NCBI RefSeq assembly: GCF_030272615.1
Contig: NC_081413.1
Location: 716,927,867-716,987,866, forward strand
Direction: 5' to 3'
Length of the DNA stretch: 60,000 nucleotides
DNA from: Cryptomeria japonica
Lineage: Eukaryota > Streptophyta > Pinopsida > Cupressales > Cupressaceae
Position numbers and translations under genes: made by a program. Below, one piece after another: positions 12,051 through 23,058 of the stretch (position 1 is the first letter of the stretch; each line of letters opens with the position of its first letter). Below the pieces are notes generated by a model. That model saw nothing but the letters and a program-made list of their open reading frames with translations. It was not told the origin of the DNA and made no database searches.

Positions 12051-13417
12051 TACTTGTAGGAAACTAATGCAAAAATGGAGGGCCCAATAAATAATAGTAC
12101 AACCATCTGACCAACACATATAACACACACATAAATAGAAGAACCAAAACAAAATAATACAAAATATATTGTAGGAAAAATTCAATTAATTAACATAAAA
12201 AATAAAATAATATAATAGAAAATACACTACAAATACTTGATAAATATGATACTTTTAAGGGACAACCTCCTAATCCACATCAAGTGGGATCTATCTAATA
12301 GTCTTCAATAAGAATATGATATTGAATATAATGATGGTACCTAGCCACTAACTCTTATATATACTTAATTATGCCTTTGTTATCCCTTACATTGATTTAG
12401 ATACTTAATTGTAACCCCTAGAAAGACCTAGCTACCTATATATGATTATAATAATGATTATATAAACCATTTAATAGTTAAGGTGGCTACAAGATGACTA
12501 CTCATAACCTAATACACACTATAAGATTAAGGGTGTCTCATGCTCCTCTCTTTGCAAAAAGTGTTGCCCTTTATGCTAATCAATTTTGGATGTGCCTACA
12601 TAAAATCTTCACCTCCCCATTTGATAACTTTGGCCAAAAAATTCTTCCATGTAGTGAGGTAATTTGGAATTGTCGTCATTCTCATCATCTTCATGTGTGT
12701 TTGGAAAATTAACCTTAGCTCCAAGATGTGTTTTCTCTCTACATCTAGTTTAGATATCATTGTTTGTGTTAGACTTTTGTATTGATTTGGACACTTGCCT
12801 CTTCATCATGTTTTATTCCTTTTTCTTATTCTCCTTGAGACTATAGGGTACCTCTTGGCAATGAATTCATTTTTCCATTTCTTTAACCTTTTAGTGTGCC
12901 TTTGAGGAAAAGGTGAAGGATGTTAGATGGTACCCTAGCATTGATTGAATGGCTTGATGAAGATCTTCTTTAGGAGGTAACACTTTTTTGAATTTCTCCA
13001 AGTAGTGATAATGCATGCAAATATATTTTTGGCTCAAATTCTCCTTCTTCTCATCGTCCTTGGACCCTTATCCCCATTCTTGCATATTCTTCATTTGTAG
13101 CAAAGGTTTTGAGATACCATATGAATGCTAGCTATTAAATTATTGGATATTTCGTCCATACTAAGTTATGATTCAAAATGAAAAAAATATGTCCTTTAGA
13201 ATAATCACCCTCTTCCCAAATATTATGATTGGGATCCATTGTCTTCGAGTTCATAAAAATCTGAAAGAGAATTAAATATTTTTTAACAACTGGATCTAGG
13301 CACTATTCACAAACCCTTTCTAACTTGATTGAATCTTTTATTTTTTGGTTGCTAGGTTTATTTGTTCACTTATAGATTTGTTACTTATGGAATCAATCTC
13401 TTTACTAAGTGTGAAGC
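12051..13417. other. AT-rich stretch without a recognisable gene
   Basis: Short frames occur on both strands. The minus strand between about 12600 and 13260 can be read as a decayed protein if many stops and shifts are allowed, but no motif was recognised. It is left unnamed. Confidence 0.4.
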
Positions 13418-14079
13418 CCCCCCTTGTTTTAGGCCTCGCAATAAATTAGAAAAATAAATCCAAATTTTCTAAAACCTTTATTGTAACTCACTTGGGCTTT
13501 TACATATTTCCTTGTACAAAAAAATCCAAACAATTCATTGAATTGCAAATAGAAGAGTGACTTTTGTGGAAAACCTAACTTTATAATAAATTCCTCAAAT
13601 CTCCTCCAAATTAATTAAAATCAATATTAAATGTGGATACATGCATCTTTGTTTAACCCTCAAAAAATTAATAAAAATCATGAATTTCTTTTAGGATTAG
13701 CTGTTGTACACCTTGCATATAACATTAATTTAATTTAATTTAATTATGTAATTAAACAATTAATTGTTTGTGATGCATCCTAGGTGATGTGTTTATCCAC
13801 ATCAAGAAATTATTTTGGTCCACTTGTAAAGTTGTACGTAACATTGGATTAGATACTTTATGTAGGTCACACATGGGAAAAATATTTAATTTAATATCTG
13901 GGGAAGAATATTTAATAAAGTGAGAACTTAGTGCCCAATATTAAATGTGGGGTGTATAAAAGAAAACACATGTTTAGTGATTTAAGATTGGCTAGTTAAT
14001 GTTTTGGGTAGGCTGTCATTGTATTGATTTTTTTTTTAGGAGTGTATATGTGAAGCATGGCATGGGATGTATGTATATA
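13418..14079 (+). repeat. LTR-like segment starting tgtgaagcccccc
   Basis: The start tgtgaagccccccc resembles 5' tips of gypsy LTRs, such as tgtcatgtccccttt at 17221. A TATA-like tataaaagaaaac lies at 13955-13967. No primer-binding site follows, because the minus-strand element beginning at 14080 abuts or interrupts it. The stretch also holds an AATTTAATTTAATT run near 13729-13742. Moderate to low certainty. Confidence 0.35.
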
Positions 14080-16351
14080 TGTAAGAATTGGCTATGAAGG
14101 TAGCCACCCAAGATCTAGAGGCAATGAAAAGCACAATAGCAAGATATAAATAATATGTGACAAGAACAAACTATATACTAATCAAGATTCAAATAGCCAA
14201 ATCAACATACAATATACATGAGCCTTCTTATAAAGGCAAGGCCATAGGGAAAAGAGAGCACACAATCATGACATGTGGCCCAACGAGATGCAAGGGTAGG
14301 TAGGGGTAGGTAGGAGAAATAATAGATAATTCTACTAAATGTGGATCACCCACTGAAGTTGGAATTATCATTCCACTATAAGTGAATATGAAAATGTGAT
14401 AACAAGACAACAACACCAAAGGTGAAATTTCTCCTACAACCATATTTCCTAGATATGCAATTCCCTAAGTGCCTCTTATGCAAATTACTATGATATGCAT
14501 TATCCTAAGTCAACTTAAGTAAAGTGTAATTACATGAGACATAAATTACACCAACACCCCCCCTTAAGTGCAATTTAGGGGGATGTAGACTCAATCTAAC
14601 AATGCAATATGGGTCCTGGCTACAAGGCCATGATAGGTACCCATGTACAAATGTAATGCAATCTCTCAAAAATAGAGAAAGAGAGAAAAACCCAGTGGGA
14701 AAAAAAATCCCCACAAAAGAGAGATGAAAACATACAATGCTCTCACTGAGAAGAACAAAATCTCATGCGAGGAAAAAGTCCCCCTATAAGACAGAAGAAG
14801 AGAGACCATGAAGCCCCCCATCAATGTAGAATCTCCTCCAAGGATGGTCCAATGATGTCGAACAACATTCCTCCCCATTAGGAACAAATAGAGCCAAGGT
14901 TGCACTAAGAATCTCAAAGTGTGAGAAAATCAGGTACCAATGTTGATGAAGAATGATAGATGAATCACTCACTACAACATGATAAAGATCATGCATGGAG
15001 AGAACCTGTATGAGCATCAACTGAATAGTCAAACTGCATACATTCTCAACATGAGACATGTACCAAGTCTCACAAGATAGTTCCAAATATACCGAGTACA
15101 GGAGGATTGCATCAAATATGTCATCAATGACAAACTACAAAGAGTTGTGACACTTTATAGTAGTGCGAGTACAACATAGCCCATGCAAGAGAATACAACA
15201 TGACGATGCAAATCTAGAAACATAAAAAATGATGCCACCAAAAAGATGCCCTGTAGAAGATTGCAGATGAAGATGCCTCTGATTGGTATCTTGCCAAGAA
15301 AAATATAGGAGCTATTGCCTTCCCCCCCCACTGACTGCTAGTTGGAAGATGTTGCAAGACAGGTATGTAGGTAGACAAAAAAATGTGCTCCCAATTTTGC
15401 TTATTCATGAAAAATTTAGTTTTAAAAATAACTTAATCAAAAGTTTAAATAAAACATTCATTAACATCCAAAAAAAATAAAGTAAACACATTTAAAATTT
15501 TTTTTTTGACATTTAAAAAAAATATAAAAAGATTTTTATTAAAAAAAGTTTATTAAAAAAACATAATTTAAAAAGTTTTAATTTAAAAAAAACTTAATTA
15601 AAAAATTGAAAAAAATTGACCTTTGTGTGATGCAGGTTGTCCATATTTACCCATAGGTACCCTGTTGTATGTAGGGCCTAGGGGCCACAAGTCACTCGTG
15701 ATACTTGTAGGGCTTGCGATACCTATAGGTGCATGCGATACACGCAGGTGGCCTATGGGTCCAAACACAATTTTTTTAAACTTGTTTTTTTTAAGAACGA
15801 CCCTCGTAAATTTAAGCAATACGAAAAAAAAAAAAAAATTAATTGTAGAAAAAATAGTTTATTTTATTATTTATTTTTTAAACAAAATCATACTTGAAGT
15901 GCAATGGCATCCGTATGACATGGAGGGGGGCTTTTTTTTTTTTTTTTTTTTAATTCGGGGTGTCTAACTCTGATTTCAACGAATGGATAGATGATCTTGA
16001 GGGTTTTGGGCCTTCTAAGCACAATGACGATGTCGGATTTGGCCCAAAGAACTCCAAAATTGTAGATCACTCCTGGGTTTGGCAACCACCCTCCACCTTT
16101 AAAAAACTATAGATTTGGCCTTCAACATCAGATTTGGATGAAACAAAAGGTGATTTCAACTTTCTTGAACCTCCTCAATCCAATGGTAACCTCAAATTTG
16201 ACCCAACAAGCTCCAATATTATCTTACAATAGAAAGCTCCAAAATATAAAACCTTGAATTGTACCAAAATTATCTCAAAAGGCAAACCAATGACACTTTA
16301 ATGGCTCTAATACCATGTAAGAATTGACTATGGAGGTAGCCACCCAAGATT
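14080..16351 (-). mobile_element. Non-coding minus-strand copia-like LTR element, 5' LTR cut short
   Basis: On the minus strand the primer-binding site is TGGTATTAGAGCC (16315-16303), one transition from the initiator tRNA-Met consensus. The 3' polypurine tract is read from plus 14557-14566 (accccccctt). The 3' LTR is 14080-14556 (477 bp, TGTTGG...CTTACA). The 5' LTR shares only its last 35 bp (16316-16351, tgtaagaattgactatggagg) and then stops matching, so the rest was deleted or replaced. The interior holds no reverse transcriptase, integrase or Gag. Its 3' part has the cactgggtttttc-type block found downstream of pol in plant copia elements. It is a deleted or non-autonomous element of LARD kind. 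Confidence 0.68.
15470..15960. repeat. A/T-homopolymer-rich interior segment
   Basis: Includes long A and T runs (about 15 A ending near 15838, and a run of about 20 T at 15932-15951). These flank a GC-richer island at 15640-15765 that carries an inverted ACCCATAGG/CCTATGGGT pair about 100 bp apart. The overlapping frames here on both strands are probably fortuitous. Confidence 0.6.
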
Positions 16352-16352
16352 T

Positions 16353-16437
16353 AATAATTTTCTATGAAGATCATAAGTAATTCAATTGTGTGTAGATTTA
16401 TCCAAAAATTTACTCATGATCTTCATAAAAAATTACT
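16353..16437. repeat. Imperfect inverted repeat (28-bp arms)
   Basis: Arm 16353-16380 (ataattttctatgaagatcataagtaa) pairs with 16410-16437 (ttactcatgatcttcat and following bases) around a 29-bp loop. Further copies of the arm motif occur near 16795-16855. It lies exactly where the truncated 5' LTR of the preceding element ends, so it may be a small hairpin (MITE-like) insertion or rearrangement. Confidence 0.6.
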
Positions 16438-17006
16438 AAAGTATGTTTGTTAATATCAAATAGCATATGAAAAGGTCTAAAATTAATTTATTACTGTAGC
16501 AATACAATATAGCTTCAGACATCATGAATACCCAAATTTGCCCAATAAACTAGCTAGCTAGTCTTCCTTGAAGGAACACCAAACCAAATGAAAATTTGTG
16601 GAACATCGAAGGAATGGATTTTCTGATAATCAACAATACATAATCAGTTTTGAGTTTTGATCTACAATAACAATAGGTATATCAACAAACATACTTTAGT
16701 AATTATGCTCTCTTTCTTTCATCCTAATGATGGATCATGTAGTATGATTTGAAACGTTGATGAGAAAAATCTAGACATAGTTGAATCCATAAATTTTCTT
16801 ATGATCTTCATGGATTGTGTAAACTACATGAATTTAATTTTCTATGAAGTTTCCTTAATTTAGTGCCATTTCTATGCAAGACTAGCTAACGATTTTTTGT
16901 TATTTTTGATGAAACTGACCTAATATTTGCAAATCTAATTTTCAAATATGAAATTATTTTTTAATTTTGGTTGAGCATATTACAAGAAATTATTTGGTAT
17001 GCACAT
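16438..17006. other. No recognisable gene
   Basis: AT-rich sequence with scattered copies of the ttctatgaag/cttcat motif seen in the inverted repeat to its left. Nothing else was recognised. Confidence 0.4.
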
Positions 17007-17039
17007 TATTTCTTCCATTTATTTGAAACCTTTGGATGA

Positions 17040-17232
17040 TGAAAGAAGACTAAAAAGTGTGCTTGGCACCAAGGTGAAAAATTTGAGGAATGGAAGTACA
17101 ACAAAATATTTAGTCCATTGAAGGATCTTCCTATTGAGTATGCTTTGTGGGAAGGTGTTGAAATTCTAGAGCACCCAAATTTGAATGTCTTGAGGACAAA
17201 CAATTTTGAGGGGGAGGACTTGTCATGTCCCC
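17040..17232 (+). pseudogene. Chromovirus integrase C-terminus, polypurine tract and 3' LTR start
   Basis: Across at least one frameshift the + strand reads a typical Ty3/gypsy integrase tail: LVHWKDLPIEYALWEG, then HPNLNVLEDKQF. A polypurine tract follows (ttttgagggggaggact, ending 17220) and an LTR tip TGTCATGTCCCCTTTC at 17221. The integrase tail would help tether the pre-integration complex to chromatin. Everything upstream in pol is missing, and the LTR's far end is not determined because the miniature element at 17773 interrupts the area. Confidence 0.62.
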
Positions 17233-17772
17233 TTTCAAAATAATTTAATTCAAGCAATTATTACCTCAATTTCCATATTTTCCAAGTTAGTATAAATACA
17301 TAAGAAAACAATAATTTTAATATTTATTTATATCCTTTCTGAAATGTAATATTTCAAATAAAATTTGAAATATTTAAATATTAAAATAAAATATTTTACA
17401 ACTCCAAATGAAGTGTGGGTTTCCTTGAATGCTCTTTTTTGGTCAAAAGCTAAACTTAGTTGATTCCATGATGGTTATGATAGTGGTATGACAAGTCATT
17501 AATTATCTATGACACGGTAGACATTTATGGGCATGCAGTTATGAAAGGGAATTCAAAATACAATTTTTAATTTTTTTCCCCTCCAAGATGGACATTGGAT
17601 TTGATGAACCAAGTTGGGTATAAGAAACATTTTTATTTTTATTTTTAAAAAACTTCTTGTATTAGCTTCAATTTTACAACTCCTTGGATGAAATCCAATG
17701 AAGGCTAGAGGTTGTGTATGAAATCCCATTGGTATCTTGGAGCCAATTTTACTTAGGATCTTTTAGAGATTA
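17233..17772 (+). repeat. Remainder of chromovirus 3' LTR, no gene
   Basis: Continues from the LTR tip at 17221. No TATA box or second LTR copy was identified, so its end is unknown. The five bases before 17773 (gatta) flank the miniature LTR element. Confidence 0.4.
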
Positions 17773-18145
17773 TGTTACAAGTGTGGTTATAGTTGCACCA
17801 AAAGATCGACCTGTTAATGCCCGATACAACCACTAGACTTATAGAATCCACATGAGGCAGTTAAGCCATGTCACAAACCTGAGTGCTATGCTGCACAACA
17901 CAAGGAAACCAAGGGCAAACACCTTGCAACAATCCCCCTCGCCACAAGCAAGGGGTTTGAACCTATGACCAAGCTCTGATACCACTTGTTACAAGTGTGG
18001 TTGTTGTTGCACCAAAAGATCGACATGTTAATGCCTGATACAACCACTAGACTTATAGAATCCACAGGAGGCAGTTAAACCATGTCACAAACCCGAGTGC
18101 TATGCTGCACAACACAAGGAGACCAAGGGTGCACACATTACAACA
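17773..18145 (-). mobile_element. Complete miniature LTR retrotransposon (TRIM/SMART-like), 373 bp
   Basis: Two 159-bp direct repeats (17773-17931 and 17987-18145) both run TGTT...AACA in plus orientation and are about 90% identical. They flank a 55-bp interior. Read on the minus strand, the interior has a primer-binding site TGGTATCAGAGC (17984-17973), complementary to initiator tRNA-Met, two bases from the 5' LTR. At its other end a polypurine tract ggcgagggggat directly abuts the 3' LTR. Nothing else fits between them. TRIM and SMART elements are non-coding LTR elements mobilised in trans. The candidate target duplication is imperfect (gatta and actta). Confidence 0.85.
17973..17984 (-). 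other. Primer-binding site of miniature LTR element
   Basis: Minus-strand TGGTATCAGAGC is a perfect match to the plant initiator tRNA-Met primer-binding consensus, two bases from the LTR edge. Confidence 0.85.
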
Positions 18146-18729
18146 ACTTAAGGATTTGTAGGTTGTTTGTGTTGAGACTAAAGTTTAACTCCAAAGAAGT
18201 ATCCTGAAACTTATTAGTCCATCATAAAATAAAAATGAAAGCTACATGAAACTTAGCTTCAACCAATGAAGTAACATGAAATAAACAATATAAACAAGAC
18301 TACACCTTCCATGATTTACACCTCTTTGTGTCCTAACTCCACTGTTCTTAATTGTAGATGATTTTTCTCTGAGACAAGTACTGGTAGATTCCAAGATGGC
18401 ATATGAAGAATGGACTGATAGTTAACTGATACTATGATGCAAATGATATGAAGCTAACATGCTATGAAAATGATTTGTGCTCAAAACTCTAAAAATGCTA
18501 TTTGCTTCAAACTCAAACTCACGGATGCAAGATAAAGACTCCTAGAATGATTGTAAGATTAGCTAATTAGACTATTAGAAAAAAATGACTTAGGAGACCT
18601 CTATTTATAGATTTTTGAGTGCATAAGCTTAGGTGGCAGAGATCAACGGTCATGATCAAATCTTGCAATTTTGGATGGCTATGAGCCAGAGGTTGGGATG
18701 TGAGAGAGAAAGGTGGAAGATGTTACTCC
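18146..18729 (-). other. LTR-like U3 on the minus strand, no gene
   Basis: No frame was recognised. On the minus strand the segment has gatcatgaccgttgatct near 18655-18640, a motif also seen in D's LTR (catgaccgttgg at 30712), followed by a strong TATA box. This suggests the U3 and leader of an old minus-strand LTR cut by the miniature element on its left and by element E on its right. Confidence 0.4.
18601..18609 (-). promoter_or_regulatory. TATA box, minus strand
   Basis: Minus-strand tataaatag in the context aatctataaatagaggtc matches the plant TATA consensus closely. It points leftward into a segment without a gene, so it is probably a relic LTR promoter. Confidence 0.45.
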
Positions 18730-19376
18730 TGTTGAAATGCAAGAATACTGAGAGGGGGGGGGGGGGGGGGTGAATCAATGTTCTACTAGAATGATCAATT
18801 TTAACCTTATTAAAACATGCATACACCGACTGGTATACCGGTACATATAGAATTGAAAGAAGTAAAGCAACCAATAAACCAATCACACAAATGAATACCA
18901 TAACACACAAAATTATATGTGGAAAACCTCAAAGAGGAAAAAATACGGTGGGATTTGTGATCCACAATATCAATCCACTCGCCATATGAAGAGATATTAC
19001 AAAATATAGGGGCCTGCATTTGCATGAAGGCTTATAGCCTATAGCACACTGCTGAATCACAAAAGGAGGCTCATTGACTACATACAAATCCAGACTATAA
19101 TCCAGAGAAATGATTGAACTGCAAAGATAACATCTTCTATGCCTAAATACAGTTCCGGTTAAGATCTGTCTATTTCGGTCTGAAACCCTAAACCCTTGCC
19201 GAAATAACCCTTACATAAATATCCTCACATACATGATCTCTCTCATATGTTTCACATCTCCTTTACATTCCATAACCTTACACACTCTCATATGATATGT
19301 CAAAATGATCTAATCAACTGACCTATATACCCTTTACAATCCATTATGCCTTATGTCGGCTTACAAAGATAATTAC
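18730..19376 (-). repeat. Element E 3' LTR, truncated
   Basis: Starts TGTTGAAATGC in plus orientation and aligns with the right copy until aattaca near 19376, where the two diverge. It contains a run of 17 G (18754-18770), against 10 G at the same place in the other LTR, and the shared gtggaaaacc/ggaaaaaatacggtggg module at 18918-18952. Confidence 0.8.
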
Positions 19377-19442
19377 AGAAAGTACCAAAAAAATCCGGGA
19401 TGAATAATGAAAGACTGTACAGTGAATATGTCCCAAAATACC

Positions 19443-20561
19443 TTAACAGAGATGAATGTATTTAAAAATATCCAGATAAGCCTTCTCCAAAAGCTCAAGA
19501 TAGGTATCCCAACCTGAATTGAAAGTGCCAAAAATAGATACAAGTCCATTTAGCATATGAGAAAATGACTCTTTCTCACTAAGCTCTGCCGATGTGGGCT
19601 TACCAACAATATCTATACACTCCTTATGTACACTTAATGAATCCAACTGGGGACTCACCAATCCTCTAAGACTTCTGGCTCTCCTTATGATTTTTCTCAA
19701 GAACAGAAACTTGGGCTTTCAAAACCAAAATCTGACCATCTATAGATATAGTCAATGAATTCAATCCAGCAAAAGAATTGGCTATACCTGTAATCTCCTC
19801 TTGAATATCATTAATCTTTTTATCTGTCTCAGTTGTGAGTAAACCTATGTTACAACATACTCTATAAATATTAGTACACTGCCTCAATGCATTATCAATC
19901 AATTTCAACTTATCATTAATCTCCTTCCTCCCAGACTTTATCATTTGATCAAATGTAGCTCTCTTTGCCTATGTGAACCTCTCCAGTGCTTGTCGGTTTG
20001 ATATCTGCTACAAAGAATGAAAATCCTTTAAAATGTGCTTTGTGATTGTCTTAAGCTTGTCGGATGGGCTCACTTCTTTGTCAAACTTGCACTCTGGGAC
20101 AAATCTATGCAAAACAGTGATAGACTGATCAATAACCCCTTTATCCATAGATTCCTCCATCATTTTCTGTGCAACCATCATCATGAGTTCAGTAGAACTC
20201 ATCTCCGTTATGCTTTTATTTTCATCAATTGACAAAAATGATGGACTCACTACTGATTCCCTGTTGGATCCCCCTTCTTCTCCTCTTATGTTTTAACTTT
20301 TATAGCTTCCTCTCTTGCATCGGTGGCTTTGCCAGTTGGTGCAGTCTCAGTAACTGTCGATTCCTCCCTAGGAACTGTAACCTTATCTTGTACATTTGGA
20401 TCTAGAGGACTGTTGTCCTCAACATTAGTAACATGTACATTATCAACCTTTACACTCTTTGTATCTACTAGTATCTCAAAATTTGCCTGTACATCAGTAT
20501 CTACTTGGGGCTCAATATCCACTATATTAATGTTTTTCAAAATTGAGGGTGAAGTACCCAT
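19443..20561 (-). pseudogene. Element E second frame, C-terminal part: acidic then coiled-coil
   Basis: Four adjacent minus-strand pieces (20561-20286, 20250-20008, 19944-19666, 19700-19443) look like the rest of one long protein broken by stops and shifts. The first is acidic and rich in V, D and T. The second contains KSITEMSSTELMMMVAQKMM. The third and fourth have heptad-like stretches (INDKLKLIDNALRQC, KKINDIQEEITGIANSF, ILVLKAQVSVLEKNHK), indicating a coiled coil. No known family was recognised. The position, between the Gag-like gene and the 3' LTR, is where pol would normally be. Confidence 0.55.
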
Positions 20562-20988
20562 AATACCTTTACCTTTCCCTTCAATCGAGATGTCTGCAGT
20601 ATTTGTCGTAGGTTCCGGTGAAGTATAAAAACCATGGTTTTATTCAAAGAACTAAACCCATTCCTTGTGGGTCTCCTTGATTATCTCATTGATCCTACCT
20701 AACATAAGACTGATTATTCTGTGCTTGTTGTTAAAGATTTTCCTATCTGCAACCTCAAGTGCCTTGTCCATCTCCTCTGGAGCAATAGAAACACAAACAT
20801 ATAACAATTCCCGAATCTTTATATGCCCATCCTCTTACATTGTTGATAGTATTCTAGCATCTAAGATGTCATACAACTGTGCCAGTATTTGGTCTTCAAT
20901 TTCTAACAAGGCTTTCTTATAAATATCCAAATACAACAAAACTGATTACTCTACTTTGTTCATCATTATTTAAATGTTCATAATAAAA

Positions 20989-22586
20989 CTATACATTCTT
21001 TAACATACCATCTTTAGTAATTTCATCAACTAACTCTGCACAGGTCTTTGGTGGAATAAAAGTTACATTACTAGATTCAATTGCAATATCAATGTCATCC
21101 TTCTTCTTTCTCCTTCCAGTACTGGATGGGGTTGAAGGTGTTTCTTTTGGTGCTCTTTTCTGTGCCAGTACCCTGATAGTAACTTTCCTAACCGGTTTCT
21201 TCTTAGCTTCTACCTTGGTCTCTCCAGTTTTCTTCCTCAATAAACTTTTGAATGCCAAGGGTGTGTCATCTTCAGATCCAGATTTAGCTGCAATTGGCTC
21301 AATGAATATTTCTGGCTCTTTCCTCTTCTTGCATCTCTCGCGGACAACATCAATCAATGCTTTGATGTCCTGTGAAACGTTTTCAACAAATTTACTTGCC
21401 TTGCCCTCCCGCTTCTCTCTTTTTTTGGTTGAACTCAATTTCAACCTCTTGCTTCTTTCGCTTAGCAGTGCCAAAGGTTTTTACAGATTCACATTTGTGT
21501 ATAAGCATCAAGAATCTGTGCATCAACTTCATAACCCATTTCCTCAATCCAAATCTTTTGGGGCCTTACAACTTCCATCATAGATTCATCTTTCTTGACC
21601 ATGAAGCATATCTCGGTTGAGTACTTCTCAACAATGTGCTTTGGAACCCTCGTCCTAGAATTCATATCCTTTTGAAATGCTTTAAAGTAACCCCACACTT
21701 TGTCATCTCTCTAACTACCCAATGTAGCAATTGACTGTTTGAGTTGCCTCCCTATCGGGATATCGAATGCCCATTTTCTCTTCCCAAAACTGAGAGTCTC
21801 CTTGATGAAAAATAGCATCAAATAGACAATTAGGTTACCATACTAGAATGTTCCTTTCTTTTCTCCTTTAATCTTTCCTAGATTAATCAACAATTCATCC
21901 AACATCCAACTACATAGATCCAAATTCTCATTCTCCCTCATCATTTTATGAGTTGCATAAATATAGGAGCTAGAAATAGAATTCAATCGGTTTGATTGTG
22001 TTACCTTGTAACCAATGACCATGCTTCCAAATTTGATATCTATGTCGGCGATAGTACTAATCCTCATTGATCACTTGTCTGATGTTGCGTTGGTAATCTT
22101 GTTGACCCGATCATTTGAAACTTTGTTCTCTGGACATTGTCCAACCTGCGGTAAACCGGTGATTGCCTTGATGGCCTCCTTCATAATCTTATACGGTCTA
22201 TAAAACCAGATAAACTCTCCATGCACTCTGCTCAAAACATACCTAACAATCTCATCTTCAAATTCCAGAATATCTAGAATACTAGTAAACCCTAAATCCA
22301 CAATATGCTGGTGTTCGGGCTTAATCTTTCGAGAATCTCCCACTAACTCATTCATGTACATTCTCTTGATATCAGTCATTCCCAAATCCTCAATATGAAA
22401 GTGAATGTAAGCTCTTACATCTTCGACATACATGACTCCTTCTGGAACATGGGAAAAAGTGCCAACCGAATCGTCCAGGGTAGCAACATGTAGATATCGC
22501 TTGAAACTTGGCCTGGGATGATCCTTAACCTCAACTATAGTTGGATTTGCAATAAAAATAGGTACATATGATGATCCTGCTTCCAC
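20989..22586 (-). pseudogene. Element E second frame, N-terminal and basic part, unrecognised protein
   Basis: From ATG 22586 one frame runs to about 21489, broken by three in-frame stops (near 22068, 21840 and 21705); the first two look like CGA or CAG changed to TGA or TAG. A +/-1 shift then leads into a lysine-rich part (21474-20989; KRLKLSSTKKREKREGK, GRRKKKDDIDIA). The first 300 residues look globular, with EFIWFYRPYKIMKEAIKAIT and MVIGYKVTQSNRLNS as the most distinctive stretches. No enzyme motif was recognised. It could be a captured host protein or a retroelement-specific protein. The few stops against a long frame suggest decay by cytosine deamination after recent activity. Confidence 0.6.
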
Positions 22587-23058
22587 GATTGAAGATAAAT
22601 ACTTGTGAATAGCTGCCGGTGAAAAATCCTAAAGACCTCTTCCAATCACTGGTGAAATTGCTCAAGATGATATCAATCACACTGATTCACCTTAGACTTT
22701 CCTCTGAATCACTCTGAATGCAAAGTGATTAGAAATGAAGTGAATTCGATCTTTTATCCTCCAAGAAACCCTCATCCATCATTGATATTAATGACTTTCG
22801 GTGGAAGATACCAGATCTCGATCAAACATCTCCATGCCGGATAAGCATCTCCAATGTCTAGAACATCTCCCAGAACCTCTTCCCGAGGCATATGCCGTAT
22901 CTTCATGAATCTTTCCTACCCCTAAGGTATCTTCCTTAGTTACCAGATGAGCTTCCTGCCCGTACAGGAGCAACCTCCTCTACCAGTTGAGTAACCGATG
23001 CATTTCCATCTGTTGTTTGTTCTTCTATCTTCCTGACCCATCTCTGGGTACGATCTTG

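Noticed and set aside
12494-12712. 72-codon frame in AT-rich DNA
   Set aside because: No motif and no partner genes; length is within chance expectation.
14228-15086. Cluster of minus-strand frames of 70-100 codons
   Set aside because: Lie in the LTR and non-coding 3' interior of a copia-like element; hydrophobic composition comes from T-rich sequence and no Gag or pol motif is present.
15623-15967. 114-codon + strand frame and its antisense partner
   Set aside because: Runs through homopolymers (poly-K, poly-F) inside an LTR element interior; a composition artefact.
17725-17745. ttggtatcttggagcc resembling a primer-binding site after the 17221 LTR
   Set aside because: The match to the tRNA-Met complement is interrupted, and the LTR at 17221 is preceded by an integrase tail and polypurine tract, making it a 3' LTR that needs no primer site.
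20323-21620. Several + strand frames of 80-160 codons opposite element E's second gene
   Set aside because: Antisense shadows of the long minus-strand frame, with Ser/Leu/Phe-rich composition typical of reverse-complemented Lys/Glu-rich coding.
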